DNA of 64,000 nucleotides from Magnetospirillum sp. 64-120 (GTDB taxonomy: Bacteria > Pseudomonadota > Alphaproteobacteria > Rhodospirillales > Magnetospirillaceae), in NCBI GenBank assembly GCA_001898825.1, contig MKVK01000011.1:248001-312000 (forward strand). Reading direction: 5' to 3'. The first letter of the stretch is position 1. Each line of letters opens with the position of its first letter. The translations under genes and the position numbers were made by a program. This document shows positions 1 through 8,701 of this stretch, piece after piece. The notes below the pieces were generated by a model, which was given only the letters and a program-made list of their open reading frames with translations, searched no databases and was not told the origin of the DNA.

Positions 1-416
1 TCTTCGACCTGGGGCAAGCCATCGTCGACGGCGCCATCGTCGGCCGGACCGATTTGGCCGCCGCCATCCTGCTGGCCTTGGCCTTGGGTTTTCGGGGGCG
101 CTGGCACGGCATCGAAGACCATGGCGCCATCGACCGGTTGCGTCACCAATTGTACGAAGCCGTGTACAGCCAGCCGCCGCCGGCCAACCTGGAATGGCAA
201 TCGGCCCTGCCATCCCCCCTGGAACCGGTGCTTGCCAATGGCAGGCTGCAGCGCCTGCCACGGACCTCGCCCTGGTACATGGCCATCGGTGCCGTCGCCC
301 TGGCCACCTTGGTCCTGTCGGGATGGCTGTGGATCCACTCGACCCGGGAAGTGGTGGAAACCGCTCGTGACGTCCTGGTGTTGGGCGCTACCGCCACCAA
401 CGGACACCCGCCATGA
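1..416 (+). CDS. tssL: TssL/DotU family T6SS membrane protein, C-terminal part (5' end outside window)
   Basis: The reading frame enters from the left edge, and 137 residues are visible before the stop. They include the LGFRGR motif that closes the cytoplasmic DotU/IcmH domain. After a proline-containing linker comes a single C-terminal membrane helix at roughly nucleotides 280-345, the usual tail anchor of TssL. In type VI secretion TssL is an inner-membrane protein that joins TssM and TssJ in the membrane complex and contacts the baseplate. No peptidoglycan-binding OmpA-like extension follows the helix. The stop overlaps the tssM start by 4 nt (ATGA), so the two are translationally coupled. 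Identification is from the motif, the tail anchor and the neighbours; the N-terminus cannot be judged. Confidence 0.85.
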   Translation, partial: FDLGQAIVDGAIVGRTDLAAAILLALALGFRGRWHGIEDHGAIDRLRHQLYEAVYSQPPPANLEWQSALPSPLEPVLANGRLQRLPRTSPWYMAIGAVALATLVLSGWLWIHSTREVVETARDVLVLGATATNGHPP

Positions 417-3400
417 ACGACGCGCCCCCATTCTTTCCCTGGGTGCCTTGGGTGATCGCGGCCCTGCTGCTGCTGGCCATCATCGTCGTCGTCGTGCTGT
501 TGTGGCGCCGCCTGCGCGCCACGGACACCGCCCCCGCCCCGGAAGCCGCAGAAGAACCGGACGCCCCCGAGGACAGCCGCTGGCTGGCGACGCATATGCG
601 GCGCGAAGTGCGCAAGTCGTTGGACACCCTGCGCCAGCTCAGCGACAGCGGCGGCAATCCTTATTCGGTGCCGTGGATCGTCGCCCTGGGGGCTGAAGGG
701 GCGCAGACCCGCGAACTGATCGACGCCATCGATCCCGACCGGCCCACCGCCGGCGGCGTCATCCCGCGTGCCGGCTCCATGAATTTCTGCCGCAACGGCG
801 CCGTGTTCCACGCCAGCGACACTTTGGCGGAAGTGGGCAACGGCCTGGGGACGTGGCGGCGGCTGATTCATCTGATGGATGGCTGCCGGCCGCACCGCCC
901 GTTGGACGGACTGGTGATCGCCCTGCCGGCCTCCATGCTGCTGGGCCCGGACGCCCTGCCCTTCGACCGGATAGCCGACCGCGGCGGCCGTTTCGGCGAA
1001 ATGATCGCCGCCGCCCAGCGCATCACCGGCCTGCGGGTTCCGGTCACCCTGGTGATCACCGGCTGCCAGGAACTGCCGGGCTTTTCGTCGCTGGTGTCGG
1101 CCCTGCCTGAAAGCGCCCTGGACGACGCCCTGGGCTGGGCCAATCCCTATGCCCTGGACAGCTCGTTCCAACCGGAATGGACGGATCAGGCCATCGAACA
1201 CATGGCCACCAGCCTGTCCGGTGTGGCCATCCAGCTGCTGATGACCGGGATCGGCAACAACGATCCCGACGGGCTGCTGCTGCTGCCGTCGCAAGTCAGG
1301 CAGTTCGTCTCGCGCCTCAAACCGCTGCTGGCCGCCATGTTCCAGCCGTCGGCCTATCACGAAGCCTTTCTGTTCCGGGGGATCTACATGGCCGGCGCCC
1401 GCCCGGGGCGTCCTGGGCACGGCGCTTTCGTCAGCGGCCTGTTCAACGAAAAAATCTTCCGCGAATACCAACTGGTGCGGCCGGTCAAGGGGTTGCTGAC
1501 CAAGCGGACCCGTCGCTTGCGTCTGGCGCAGGCGGCTTTGGCCGCCATCGTCGCCGTGTCTTTTGCCGGGCTGATGTGGCTGCGCGTCGACATTCCCACA
1601 CGGGCGGACAAACTGCGCCTGTTGCTGGCGACCATCCACACCGACCTGACGCACAGGGTCAAGGCGGAAGGCCGCGAGGACCCCGACTTCGCCCAGGCGG
1701 CCGCCATCCGGCTGTTGCAGGAAATGGCCCGCCTGGACGTGTTGACCCTGACTTCGCCGTTGGCGCCCACATCCTATGTGCGCAACCCCGACCATCTGAT
1801 GGAACAAGCCCTGGCGGTCGGTTTCGACAACATCATCATCGCCGAGGTCGGCCGGCGGATGACCGCCCGTCTGACCTCCATCCTGGGGGCGCCGCCGCCA
1901 TCCGGGACCGATGAAGGCGCCGTCATGGGCGAACTGAACGGCTTCCTGGACCGTTTGGCCGAATTCGACCGTATCCACCGCATGTTTCAGAACCTGCCCA
2001 AGCTGCGCAGCGCCGCAGCCCTGGAAACGGTGGCCAATTACGCCCTGCAGATCCAACTGCCCAACGGCTTCCAGGAACGGGCGGTGCTGTATCAAAACGC
2101 CATGGGCATGTCTACGGTGCCCTCGTCCGACGCCATCGCCAGCACCCTGTCGCGCTCGCTGCGCGAGCATTTCTTCTCCGCCTTCCGTGCCCGTTTCGAC
2201 GATGCCGGCCTGCTGCGGCGGCTCGAGCGCATCAACCACCTGTCCCAGGTCGGAGAAAACCACGATCCGGACGCTGCCCTGGCCCAGATCAACGAACTGC
2301 GCGAGCAGTTGGAGGGGGTCGAACGCGACCTGAATTCGCGGGATTATGGCTGGATCAACGGTGAAGGCACCTATATCGGCCCCACCTTCGACGCCGCCTT
2401 GACGCGTCTGGATGGTCTTTCCCTGGTGGACAACAAGGACATCGCCGCCATCCGCCAGATGGGCGAGAAGCAGATTCTTGAGGCCCGCAAGGCCCTGTTC
2501 ACCCAATTGGCCGCCGACCGTCTGCCCTTGCTGCATCTGGAAAACGGCAAGGCCGTGCTGTCACCGTCCATGATCGCGCTGCGCAAGAAACTGCAGGATT
2601 TGCAGGCGCTGTCCTTCATGAGCGAGAAGATGCCCAACCAGCCGCCGATCATCATCGGTTCGCGGCCCATCCTTTGGGACAGCCACTGGCTGAAGACGGC
2701 GCAGCGCCTGACCGACGACTACATGGCGTTCACTTCGAACGACGCCATGAGATTTCCTCCGGCGCTGGCTTTTACGGTTGAACTGGCCGCTTTCGACCAG
2801 ACCAGCCAGCGGGTGGACGTCGCCCTGGCCGCCGCCGCCCGTCCAGCTGAACGGGTGATGAGCGGTCAATACCAGGTCGAAGCCGAACTGCAACAACTGA
2901 CGTCGGTCAGCCAAAGCCTGATCGGGCTGGGCGAGCAATTGCGCGACGCCAAGATCGAGATGGCCGCCAATCATCTGCGCGACGTGGTCCTGTCCCAGGC
3001 CGATCGTCTGCTGGCCGCTGTCGACGCTATGGCGTCCGGTCAGATCCTGCTGGCCAAGGCGCCGACCTTCGACTGGTGGGACGGCTCGATGCCCCTGGCC
3101 ACCCGGACCTTCCGCGAACCCAGTTCAGCCGAACTGGCCGTCGAGGTGGACAGCAGCCGCGAAAACATCACCAAGCTGGCCAACAATTACGCCCAACCGC
3201 TGGTGCGCATCCTCACCTCCCATATCGGCAATTCCGGCAACCGCGAACTGGCCGCCCGCTGGCAGGGAATCATCCGCGCCGTCGGCCATTACGAACGCAA
3301 GGACCGCGATTCGTCCCTGCGCCGGCTGGAACAGTTCATCCTGACCGACATGGACCAGATCGACCCGGCCAATTGCGCCAATATCGCCAATACCCCGCCC

Positions 3401-4321
3401 ACCCCCGGCAACGATCTGTTCGCCATGACGCTGGACGAGATGAAGCTGGCCTTGGGCAAGCGTTGCGCGGCCCTGGGATCGAACAAGCTGCGCGACAACT
3501 ATGCCAGCCTGCAGGCGCAGTTCAACGAAACCCTGGCCGGCCGCTTCCCCTTCGCCCGCGATGGCGGGCCGACCACGCCGCGAGCCGATCCCTTGGCGGT
3601 ACGCCGGTTCTTCTGGGCGGTCCAGCAAGAGCAGTTGCCGGCCCGCGCGATCATGGACGCCGCTTTGGGCCGTGCCGCCAGCACCTTCTTGATCAGCCTG
3701 TCCGACACCAGCAAGGCGTTGGCCCCCATGTTGGTCGATCCCACTTTGGACCAGCCGTTGACTTACGAGGTGGAAGCCGATTTCCGTACCAATCCGGGGA
3801 TCGACGTCGGCGGCAACCAGATCATCGAATGGGGGCTTGATTGCGGCGGCGACCAATGGCTGTCCTCACGCGAACCCAAGCGGTCGCTGATCTGGAGCAC
3901 CGGCATGCCGACCCGGCTGTTCGTCCGCTTCGCCCGTAACGCCCCGTCCATTCCAGCCCCCGATCCGCAGGGGCGCTATCGGGTCGATGGAACCATGGCC
4001 ACCTGGGAGGCCAGCGACCCCTGGGCCCTGCTGTCGATGATGGCGCCACTGACCCCCGATCGCGCCCGCTTCGCCGAACTTCCTGATCGTCGGCCCCACG
4101 TGTTGGAATTGAACTTGGACCTGCAGCGCAATCCCAACGCGGCGACCGGCGCCGACACCAGCAGTAAGGCGCGCCTTTACCTGCGTCTGGGCCTGACCGC
4201 GCATATCCTGAAGGCCGGAAAACCCGACGAGAAAGTCCGCGTCACCTTGCCGCAATTCCCGGTCGCCGCGCCCGAGATTGACTTGTCCGAGCCGATTAGA
4301 CTTCTTCCGCGTGAAAGATAG
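413..4321 (+). CDS. tssM: TssM/IcmF/ImpL, T6SS inner-membrane complex protein
   Basis: The 1302-residue protein has the normal length for TssM, which spans inner membrane and periplasm and forms the T6SS trans-envelope channel with TssL and TssJ. One clear helix lies at residues 10-31, followed by RRLR. A second lies at about 370-392, then a periplasmic region of about 900 residues rich in helices. Only one N-terminal helix is evident where many homologues have two. By the positive-inside rule the N-terminus would then be outside and residues 32-370 cytoplasmic. The nucleotide-binding loop is degenerate: GAEGAQTRE stands where a GxxGxGKT/S P-loop would be, with no lysine. The gene starts inside the tssL stop. 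The identity is secure; loss of nucleotide binding is an inference. Confidence 0.92.
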   Translation: MNDAPPFFPWVPWVIAALLLLAIIVVVVLLWRRLRATDTAPAPEAAEEPDAPEDSRWLATHMRREVRKSLDTLRQLSDSGGNPYSVPWIVALGAEGAQTRELIDAIDPDRPTAGGVIPRAGSMNFCRNGAVFHASDTLAEVGNGLGTWRRLIHLMDGCRPHRPLDGLVIALPASMLLGPDALPFDRIADRGGRFGEMIAAAQRITGLRVPVTLVITGCQELPGFSSLVSALPESALDDALGWANPYALDSSFQPEWTDQAIEHMATSLSGVAIQLLMTGIGNNDPDGLLLLPSQVRQFVSRLKPLLAAMFQPSAYHEAFLFRGIYMAGARPGRPGHGAFVSGLFNEKIFREYQLVRPVKGLLTKRTRRLRLAQAALAAIVAVSFAGLMWLRVDIPTRADKLRLLLATIHTDLTHRVKAEGREDPDFAQAAAIRLLQEMARLDVLTLTSPLAPTSYVRNPDHLMEQALAVGFDNIIIAEVGRRMTARLTSILGAPPPSGTDEGAVMGELNGFLDRLAEFDRIHRMFQNLPKLRSAAALETVANYALQIQLPNGFQERAVLYQNAMGMSTVPSSDAIASTLSRSLREHFFSAFRARFDDAGLLRRLERINHLSQVGENHDPDAALAQINELREQLEGVERDLNSRDYGWINGEGTYIGPTFDAALTRLDGLSLVDNKDIAAIRQMGEKQILEARKALFTQLAADRLPLLHLENGKAVLSPSMIALRKKLQDLQALSFMSEKMPNQPPIIIGSRPILWDSHWLKTAQRLTDDYMAFTSNDAMRFPPALAFTVELAAFDQTSQRVDVALAAAARPAERVMSGQYQVEAELQQLTSVSQSLIGLGEQLRDAKIEMAANHLRDVVLSQADRLLAAVDAMASGQILLAKAPTFDWWDGSMPLATRTFREPSSAELAVEVDSSRENITKLANNYAQPLVRILTSHIGNSGNRELAARWQGIIRAVGHYERKDRDSSLRRLEQFILTDMDQIDPANCANIANTPPTPGNDLFAMTLDEMKLALGKRCAALGSNKLRDNYASLQAQFNETLAGRFPFARDGGPTTPRADPLAVRRFFWAVQQEQLPARAIMDAALGRAASTFLISLSDTSKALAPMLVDPTLDQPLTYEVEADFRTNPGIDVGGNQIIEWGLDCGGDQWLSSREPKRSLIWSTGMPTRLFVRFARNAPSIPAPDPQGRYRVDGTMATWEASDPWALLSMMAPLTPDRARFAELPDRRPHVLELNLDLQRNPNAATGADTSSKARLYLRLGLTAHILKAGKPDEKVRVTLPQFPVAAPEIDLSEPIRLLPRER

Positions 4322-4324
4322 AAC

Positions 4325-4380
4325 TTTGCAATTCCTTGCGGTAGGATGAAGGCAAGGTCATGTCGATCAAGGATTGCAAA
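4325..4380 (+). promoter_or_regulatory. Long inverted repeat covering the ribosome-binding site of the downstream HTH gene
   Basis: TTTGCAATTCCTTG (4325-4338) is the reverse complement of CAAGGATTGCAAA (4368-4380) apart from one extra T. The arms therefore form 13 base pairs with a single bulge across a loop of 29 nt. The right arm contains the only Shine-Dalgarno-like AAGG before the ATG at 4380 and ends on the A of that ATG. As RNA it could hide the start site. As DNA it could be a dyad operator for the HTH protein it precedes. Seen directly; function inferred. Confidence 0.6.
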
Positions 4381-4976
4381 TGGCCCGAGGCGTTAACGGC
4401 TATGTGACCATCAATGTCGGCGTCGTCAATGGCCACTCGAAGGTGTCGGCCACCGCCGCGTTGACCGACGACGAACGCAATCGACGGATCCGGCGGTTGC
4501 GCAAGGACGGCTGGAGTTACCGCCGCATCGCCGCCACCATGGGCCTGAGCTATGCCGCCGTCTGCCAACTGCTTGACGGTGACGAGGCCCGCCTGCCGCT
4601 GCCGCCTCCGGTATTGCCCCTGCCCCGTCGCCTGAACGTGGTCGCCGCCGTTCCGCCGCCGCCCGTGGTGCAGCCGATGGCGGCGGAAGAGGCCGGTTCC
4701 GCCGCACCGGCGGTTTCGTCGGCCCGTATCGACGAGATGACCGCCCAGATCATCGTGCTGCAGCAGCGACTGGACACGGTGCTGGCCTTGAACGAAGGGC
4801 ACCGCCTTAGCCTGGCCCGTCTGGAACGCAACATGGTCAGCACCTTGCAAAAAGAACATCACGCCTTGGGGCAACGCCTACATTCCACCGTCAAGGCTTT
4901 GCTGGAACGGATGATCCCCACCAGTCTGCGTGTCTGGAGCTCCGCGTCGGAAAGGACCCCCGATGACCAAGGTTGA
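4380..4976 (+). CDS. Unrecognised HTH / coiled-coil protein inside the T6SS operon
   Basis: This 198-residue protein does not match a core T6SS subunit that I know. Residues 33-67 look like a resolvase- or sigma-region-4-type helix-turn-helix, including RRIAATMGLSYAAVCQLL. Residues 72-100 are a proline-rich linker. Residues 117-165 form a predicted coiled coil rich in Leu, Gln and Glu. The layout suits a dimeric DNA-binding regulator, but the HTH could also serve as a protein-contact module. ATG at 4380 is preferred over the TTG at 4374. The gene lies between tssM and tssA, overlaps tssA by 14 nt, and starts in a strong inverted repeat. It is not TagF or a forkhead-associated protein. The gene is likely real given its codon use and position; its function is unknown. 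Confidence 0.75.
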   Translation: MARGVNGYVTINVGVVNGHSKVSATAALTDDERNRRIRRLRKDGWSYRRIAATMGLSYAAVCQLLDGDEARLPLPPPVLPLPRRLNVVAAVPPPPVVQPMAAEEAGSAAPAVSSARIDEMTAQIIVLQQRLDTVLALNEGHRLSLARLERNMVSTLQKEHHALGQRLHSTVKALLERMIPTSLRVWSSASERTPDDQG

Positions 4977-6066
4977 AACCAAGGACAGACGTCCGCACCG
5001 GCGGACGGAATTGACCCCGGATGCCATCTTGGCGCCGTTGACCGATGGCGACGGCGCCGGCCGCAATCTGTCCCAGATCGACAACTCGCCCTTCGACCTG
5101 ATCCAGGAAGCCCGCCGTCAGGACGACGACTTGCCGCAGGGTGTCTGGCAATCCCAGCGCAAACAAGCCGATTGGGATCAGGTCGTCTCTTTGTGCCAGG
5201 ATATCCTGGTGACCAAGTCCAAGGACCTGCGGCTGTTGGTTTGGCTGGTCGAGGCTTTGGTCCAACGCGATGGTTTCGCCGCCCTGTCCCCAGGGTTTTC
5301 CCTGCTGGAACAGTTCTGCCGCGCCTTTTGGCACAACATGCATCCCATGGTGGACGAAGACGGCGACCTGTCGGCGCGTGCCAACACCATCGCCCTTTTG
5401 AACAGCCATATCCCCCGAATCCTGCACGCCTGGCCGATCACCCAGTCCGGCTATGCCGAACCGGTGCGTTACAACTGGGGGGATTACGAAACCGCCCGGC
5501 TGTACCAGGCCCGGGGGGCGGCCGGTTCCGCCACCATCACCACCGACGCGTTCCAGGCCAGTGCCGCCGCGACGCCGGTCGCGCTGTTGCAGGAACTGGA
5601 CCGCGACATCAAGGCGGGCCTGGTTGCCTTGGACGGGCTGGACCGCTTTCTCGACGATGCCTGTGGCCGCGAGGCGCCGTCGCTGATGGCGCTGAAGTCC
5701 ATGCTTGGCGACATTGACGGATGGCTGCGCGCCGTCTTGCCGGAAGCGCCGGCCGAGGAAGAAGAAACCGAACCGATGAGCGCCGCCCATGTTGGAGACC
5801 CCGACGTCATGACTTCCCCCGCTCCTGCCGCCACGCCCCGCGACAGCACAGCCGGCGGCCCCATCGCCAACCGCGACGACGCGTATCGGCGGCTGGCGGA
5901 AGTGGCCGATTACCTGATGCGGGTCGAACCCCACAGCCCCGCGCCCTACGTTCTGCGTCGGGTTTTGGCGTGGGGGCGCATGCCTTTGCACGAAGTGCTG
6001 TTGGAAATGGCCAGCGGACGCAACGATCTGTCAGCCGTACTAGAGCTTATTTCTTCAAGAGAGTGA
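4963..6066 (+). CDS. tssA: TssA (ImpA family), T6SS sheath/tail assembly protein
   Basis: At 367 residues this is a short-type TssA. The ImpA N-terminal domain covers about residues 25-150 and contains the pattern SPFDLIQEAR, then LVWLVEALVQRDGFAAL and FWHNMHPMVDEDGD. The C-terminal 60 residues (RDDAYRRLAEVADYL, ending LEMASGRNDLSAVLELI) resemble the TssA/VasJ end domain. TssA primes tail-tube and sheath polymerisation at the baseplate. The ATG at 4963 follows GGAAAGGA at good spacing and is chosen over an in-frame GTG at 4930. The start overlaps the preceding HTH gene. About 100 bp separate it from tssB, the largest gap in the cluster. Confidence 0.9.
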   Translation: MTKVETKDRRPHRRTELTPDAILAPLTDGDGAGRNLSQIDNSPFDLIQEARRQDDDLPQGVWQSQRKQADWDQVVSLCQDILVTKSKDLRLLVWLVEALVQRDGFAALSPGFSLLEQFCRAFWHNMHPMVDEDGDLSARANTIALLNSHIPRILHAWPITQSGYAEPVRYNWGDYETARLYQARGAAGSATITTDAFQASAAATPVALLQELDRDIKAGLVALDGLDRFLDDACGREAPSLMALKSMLGDIDGWLRAVLPEAPAEEEETEPMSAAHVGDPDVMTSPAPAATPRDSTAGGPIANRDDAYRRLAEVADYLMRVEPHSPAPYVLRRVLAWGRMPLHEVLLEMASGRNDLSAVLELISSRE

Positions 6067-6096
6067 TCGTCACAATAAAACACACTCAAAAGAAGT

Positions 6097-6120
6097 TGAC
6101 TCATATACTGCGCAGAGTCA
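6097..6120 (+). promoter_or_regulatory. Inverted repeat TGACTC-N12-GAGTCA upstream of tssB
   Basis: Perfect 6-bp arms lie at 6097-6102 and 6115-6120 in the 99-bp gap between tssA and tssB, the only sizeable gap in the T6SS run. The first arm overlaps TTGACT (6096-6101), which resembles a -35 element, but no good -10 lies at the right distance. It could be an operator or a small mRNA hairpin. Low confidence. Confidence 0.3.
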
Positions 6121-6165
6121 GAGTTGTGTCCCGATTGCGTTATTACGGATGGCGTGGAGCATAAG

Positions 6166-6681
6166 ATGGCTGAGAGCTCTCAAAAGTGGTTGCTTCGCAA
6201 CCGTCCACCTCGGGTCAAGATCACTTACGACGTCGAAACCGGTGGGGCCATCGAGCGAAAGGAACTGCCTTTCATCATGGGCGTCCTCGCCGATCTGTCG
6301 GGCAAGCCGGCGGAAGCCTTGCCCCCCATGAAGGATCGCAAGTTCGTCGAAATCGACCGCGACAATTTCAACGAAGTCCTGTCGTCGATCAAACCGCGTC
6401 TGACTTTCCGCGTCCCCAACAAGCTGGTGGCGGAATCCGAAGATCAGTTGTCGGTGGAACTGCAGTTCAGCCATCTAGACGACTTCGCGCCGGTGGAAGT
6501 CCTCAAGCAGGTCGAGCCGTTGCGCCAGCTTTTCGAAGCGCGCGAACGCCTGCGCGACCTGCTCACCAAGTTGGACGGCAACGACACCTTGGAAGACCTG
6601 CTCAAGCAGGTGGCAGCGGACCCGGAAAAGCAAGAGGAACTGAAGAAGCTTCTCGCTCCCGCGAGCGACGCCGCCGAGTAG
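6166..6681 (+). CDS. tssB: TssB (ImpB/VipA), T6SS contractile sheath small subunit
   Basis: The 171-residue product carries the TssB signature: RPPRVKITYDVETGGA near the N-terminus, then LPFIMGVLADLSG, DRKFVEIDRDNFNEV and LRDLLTKLDGN. TssB pairs with TssC to build the contractile sheath around the Hcp tube. The ATG at 6166 follows GGAG and gives the normal family start; an upstream in-frame start at 6124 would add 14 atypical residues. tssC starts 31 bp downstream, and the two are almost always cotranscribed. Confidence 0.96.
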   Translation: MAESSQKWLLRNRPPRVKITYDVETGGAIERKELPFIMGVLADLSGKPAEALPPMKDRKFVEIDRDNFNEVLSSIKPRLTFRVPNKLVAESEDQLSVELQFSHLDDFAPVEVLKQVEPLRQLFEARERLRDLLTKLDGNDTLEDLLKQVAADPEKQEELKKLLAPASDAAE

Positions 6682-6712
6682 GCGCAGCACCACTTCAAGA
6701 CACGAGGAAGCG

Positions 6713-8176
6713 ATGGCTGACGAAACCACCACAACCGAGCCGCTAAGCCTGCTTGACCAGATTTTCGTCAACGGCAAGATGGCCCGCGAGGAATCCCAGC
6801 GCCTGTACGCCCGCGAACTGCTGGCCGAATACGTCAACGACGTTCTGGCCCAGACCGGCGGCACGGTCCCCAACGACATTATTGCGCTGATCACCGACCA
6901 CATCGCCCATATCGACGAATTGCTGACCGCCCAGGTCAACGAAATCATGCATCACCCGGACTTCCAGAAACTGGAAGGGTCGTGGCGCGGCTTGGCTTAT
7001 CTGGTGTTCAACACCGAAACCAACACGATGCTGAAGATTCGCCTGATGAACGTGTCCAAGGTCGACCTGCTGAAAGACCTGGAAAAGGCGGTGGAGTTCG
7101 ACCAAAGCGCCTTGTTCAAGAAGGTGTACGAGGAAGAATACGGCACTTTCGGCGGTTCGCCCTATTCCGTGCTGGTGGGCGATTACGAATTCGGCCGTCA
7201 TCCCCAGGACATGGCGTTGCTGGAAAAGGTTTCCAACGTCGCCGCCGCTGCCCACGCCCCGTTCATTTCCGCCCCCAGCCCGGCGCTGTTCGACATGGAC
7301 AGCTTCACCGAACTGGGGCTGCCGCGTGATCTGGCCAAGATTTTCGAAAGCGTCGAACTGATCAAGTGGCGGTCGTTCCGCAACAGCGAGGACAGCCGTT
7401 ACGTCGCCCTGGCCCTGCCCCGGGTTCTGATGCGCCTGCCCTATGGTCCCGACACCGTGCCGGTGGAAGGTTTCGACTATGTGGAAGAATGCTCGGGTCT
7501 GGATCATTCCCGCTATCTGTGGGGCAACGCCGCCTATGTGATGGCGCAACGCATCGGTTACGCCTTCTCGAATTTCGGCTGGACCGCGGCCATCCGCGGC
7601 GTCGAGGGTGGTGGCAAGGTCGAAGGCCTGCCCGCCCACACCTTCCGCAGCCCCGATGGCGACATCGCGCTGAAATGCCCGACCGAAGTGTCGATCACCG
7701 ACCGTCGGGAAAAGGAATTGTCCGACCTGGGCTTCATCTCGCTGGTGCATTGCAAGGGCAACGACTACGCCGCCTTCTTCGGCGGCGCCACCTGCAACAA
7801 GCCCAAGCTGTACAACACGCCGCAGGCCAACGCCAATTCACGGCTTTCGGCCATGTTGCCCTATATCCTGAACGCGTCGCGCTTCGCCCATTACATCAAG
7901 GTCATCATGCGCGACAAGATCGGCAGCTTCATGACCCGCGACAACGTCTCGACCTATCTGAACACCTGGATGGGCATGTATGTGTTGGGCCAGGACGATG
8001 CCGGCCAAAGCATCAAGGCCCAGTACCCGCTGCGCGAAGGTCGGGTCGACGTCTCGGATATCCCTGGCAAGCCTGGCTGTTACAACGCCGTGGTCTTTCT
8101 GCGCCCGCACTTCCAGTTGGAAGAGCTGACCGCCTCCATCCGTCTGGTGGCGGAACTGCCGCCGCCAGCCGCGTAA
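6713..8176 (+). CDS. tssC: TssC (ImpC/VipB), T6SS contractile sheath large subunit
   Basis: The 487 residues match the usual length of TssC. Recognisable blocks are the SLLDQIF start, HPDFQKLEGSWRGLAYLV, LVGDYEFGRHPQDMALLEKV, FRNSEDSRYVALALPRVLMR and the C-terminal RLVAELP. TssC forms the body of the sheath together with TssB. The gene starts after GAGGAAG and is followed 27 bp later by hcp, so sheath and tube proteins are made from one message. Nothing in the sequence looks truncated. Confidence 0.97.
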   Translation: MADETTTTEPLSLLDQIFVNGKMAREESQRLYARELLAEYVNDVLAQTGGTVPNDIIALITDHIAHIDELLTAQVNEIMHHPDFQKLEGSWRGLAYLVFNTETNTMLKIRLMNVSKVDLLKDLEKAVEFDQSALFKKVYEEEYGTFGGSPYSVLVGDYEFGRHPQDMALLEKVSNVAAAAHAPFISAPSPALFDMDSFTELGLPRDLAKIFESVELIKWRSFRNSEDSRYVALALPRVLMRLPYGPDTVPVEGFDYVEECSGLDHSRYLWGNAAYVMAQRIGYAFSNFGWTAAIRGVEGGGKVEGLPAHTFRSPDGDIALKCPTEVSITDRREKELSDLGFISLVHCKGNDYAAFFGGATCNKPKLYNTPQANANSRLSAMLPYILNASRFAHYIKVIMRDKIGSFMTRDNVSTYLNTWMGMYVLGQDDAGQSIKAQYPLREGRVDVSDIPGKPGCYNAVVFLRPHFQLEELTASIRLVAELPPPAA

Positions 8177-8203
8177 TAAAACCAGCCAGGGAGCACCCGG
8201 CCA

Positions 8204-8695
8204 ATGGCCCAGAATTTTTTCATCAAGATCGACAGCCACGATGGCGAGTCCCAGGTCGAAGGACACACTAAGGACATTCAGGTCCTGTCGTGGAGCCATT
8301 CGTTCAACCAGCCCACCTCGGCCACCCGTTCGTCCGCCGGCGGCGGCACGGTGGAACAGGCCAACCATGCTGATTTCTCGTTCACCAAATACGTGGACGT
8401 GGCCAGCGTGCCGTTGATGAAGTCGTGCTGGAACGGCAAGACCATCAAGAACGCGGTGTTCACCGCCTATCGTTCGGATGGTGACGCCCTGGTGGAATAC
8501 CTGAAGGTCGAGATGGACAACGTCATCATCTCGAACATCTCGTTCGGCGGCGGCACCGGCGACCTTGCCAGCGAAACCATCACGCTTTCCTACAGCAAGG
8601 TCAAATACACCTACACCCAGCAAAAGGTTCCTGGTGCTGGCAATGACGGCAACAAGGCCGCGTCCCACGACCTTGCCCTGCAGAAGGTGGAGTAA
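8204..8695 (+). CDS. hcp: Hcp, T6SS inner-tube protein
   Basis: The 163-residue protein begins MAQNFFIKIDSHDGES and contains IQVLSWSHSFNQP and VEMDNVIISNISFGGG, as expected for Hcp. Hcp stacks as hexameric rings into the tube that the sheath propels, and effectors may ride in its lumen. There is no C-terminal effector extension. The gene sits between tssC and tssE with short gaps, so it is probably made with the machine rather than from a remote effector island. Confidence 0.96.
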   Translation: MAQNFFIKIDSHDGESQVEGHTKDIQVLSWSHSFNQPTSATRSSAGGGTVEQANHADFSFTKYVDVASVPLMKSCWNGKTIKNAVFTAYRSDGDALVEYLKVEMDNVIISNISFGGGTGDLASETITLSYSKVKYTYTQQKVPGAGNDGNKAASHDLALQKVE

Positions 8696-8701
8696 CCGTT
8701 C

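Noticed and set aside
143..2536. A long minus-strand frame opposite tssM (about 800 codons)
   Set aside because: It is a shadow of tssM with the same artefact composition and no ribosome-binding site or motif.
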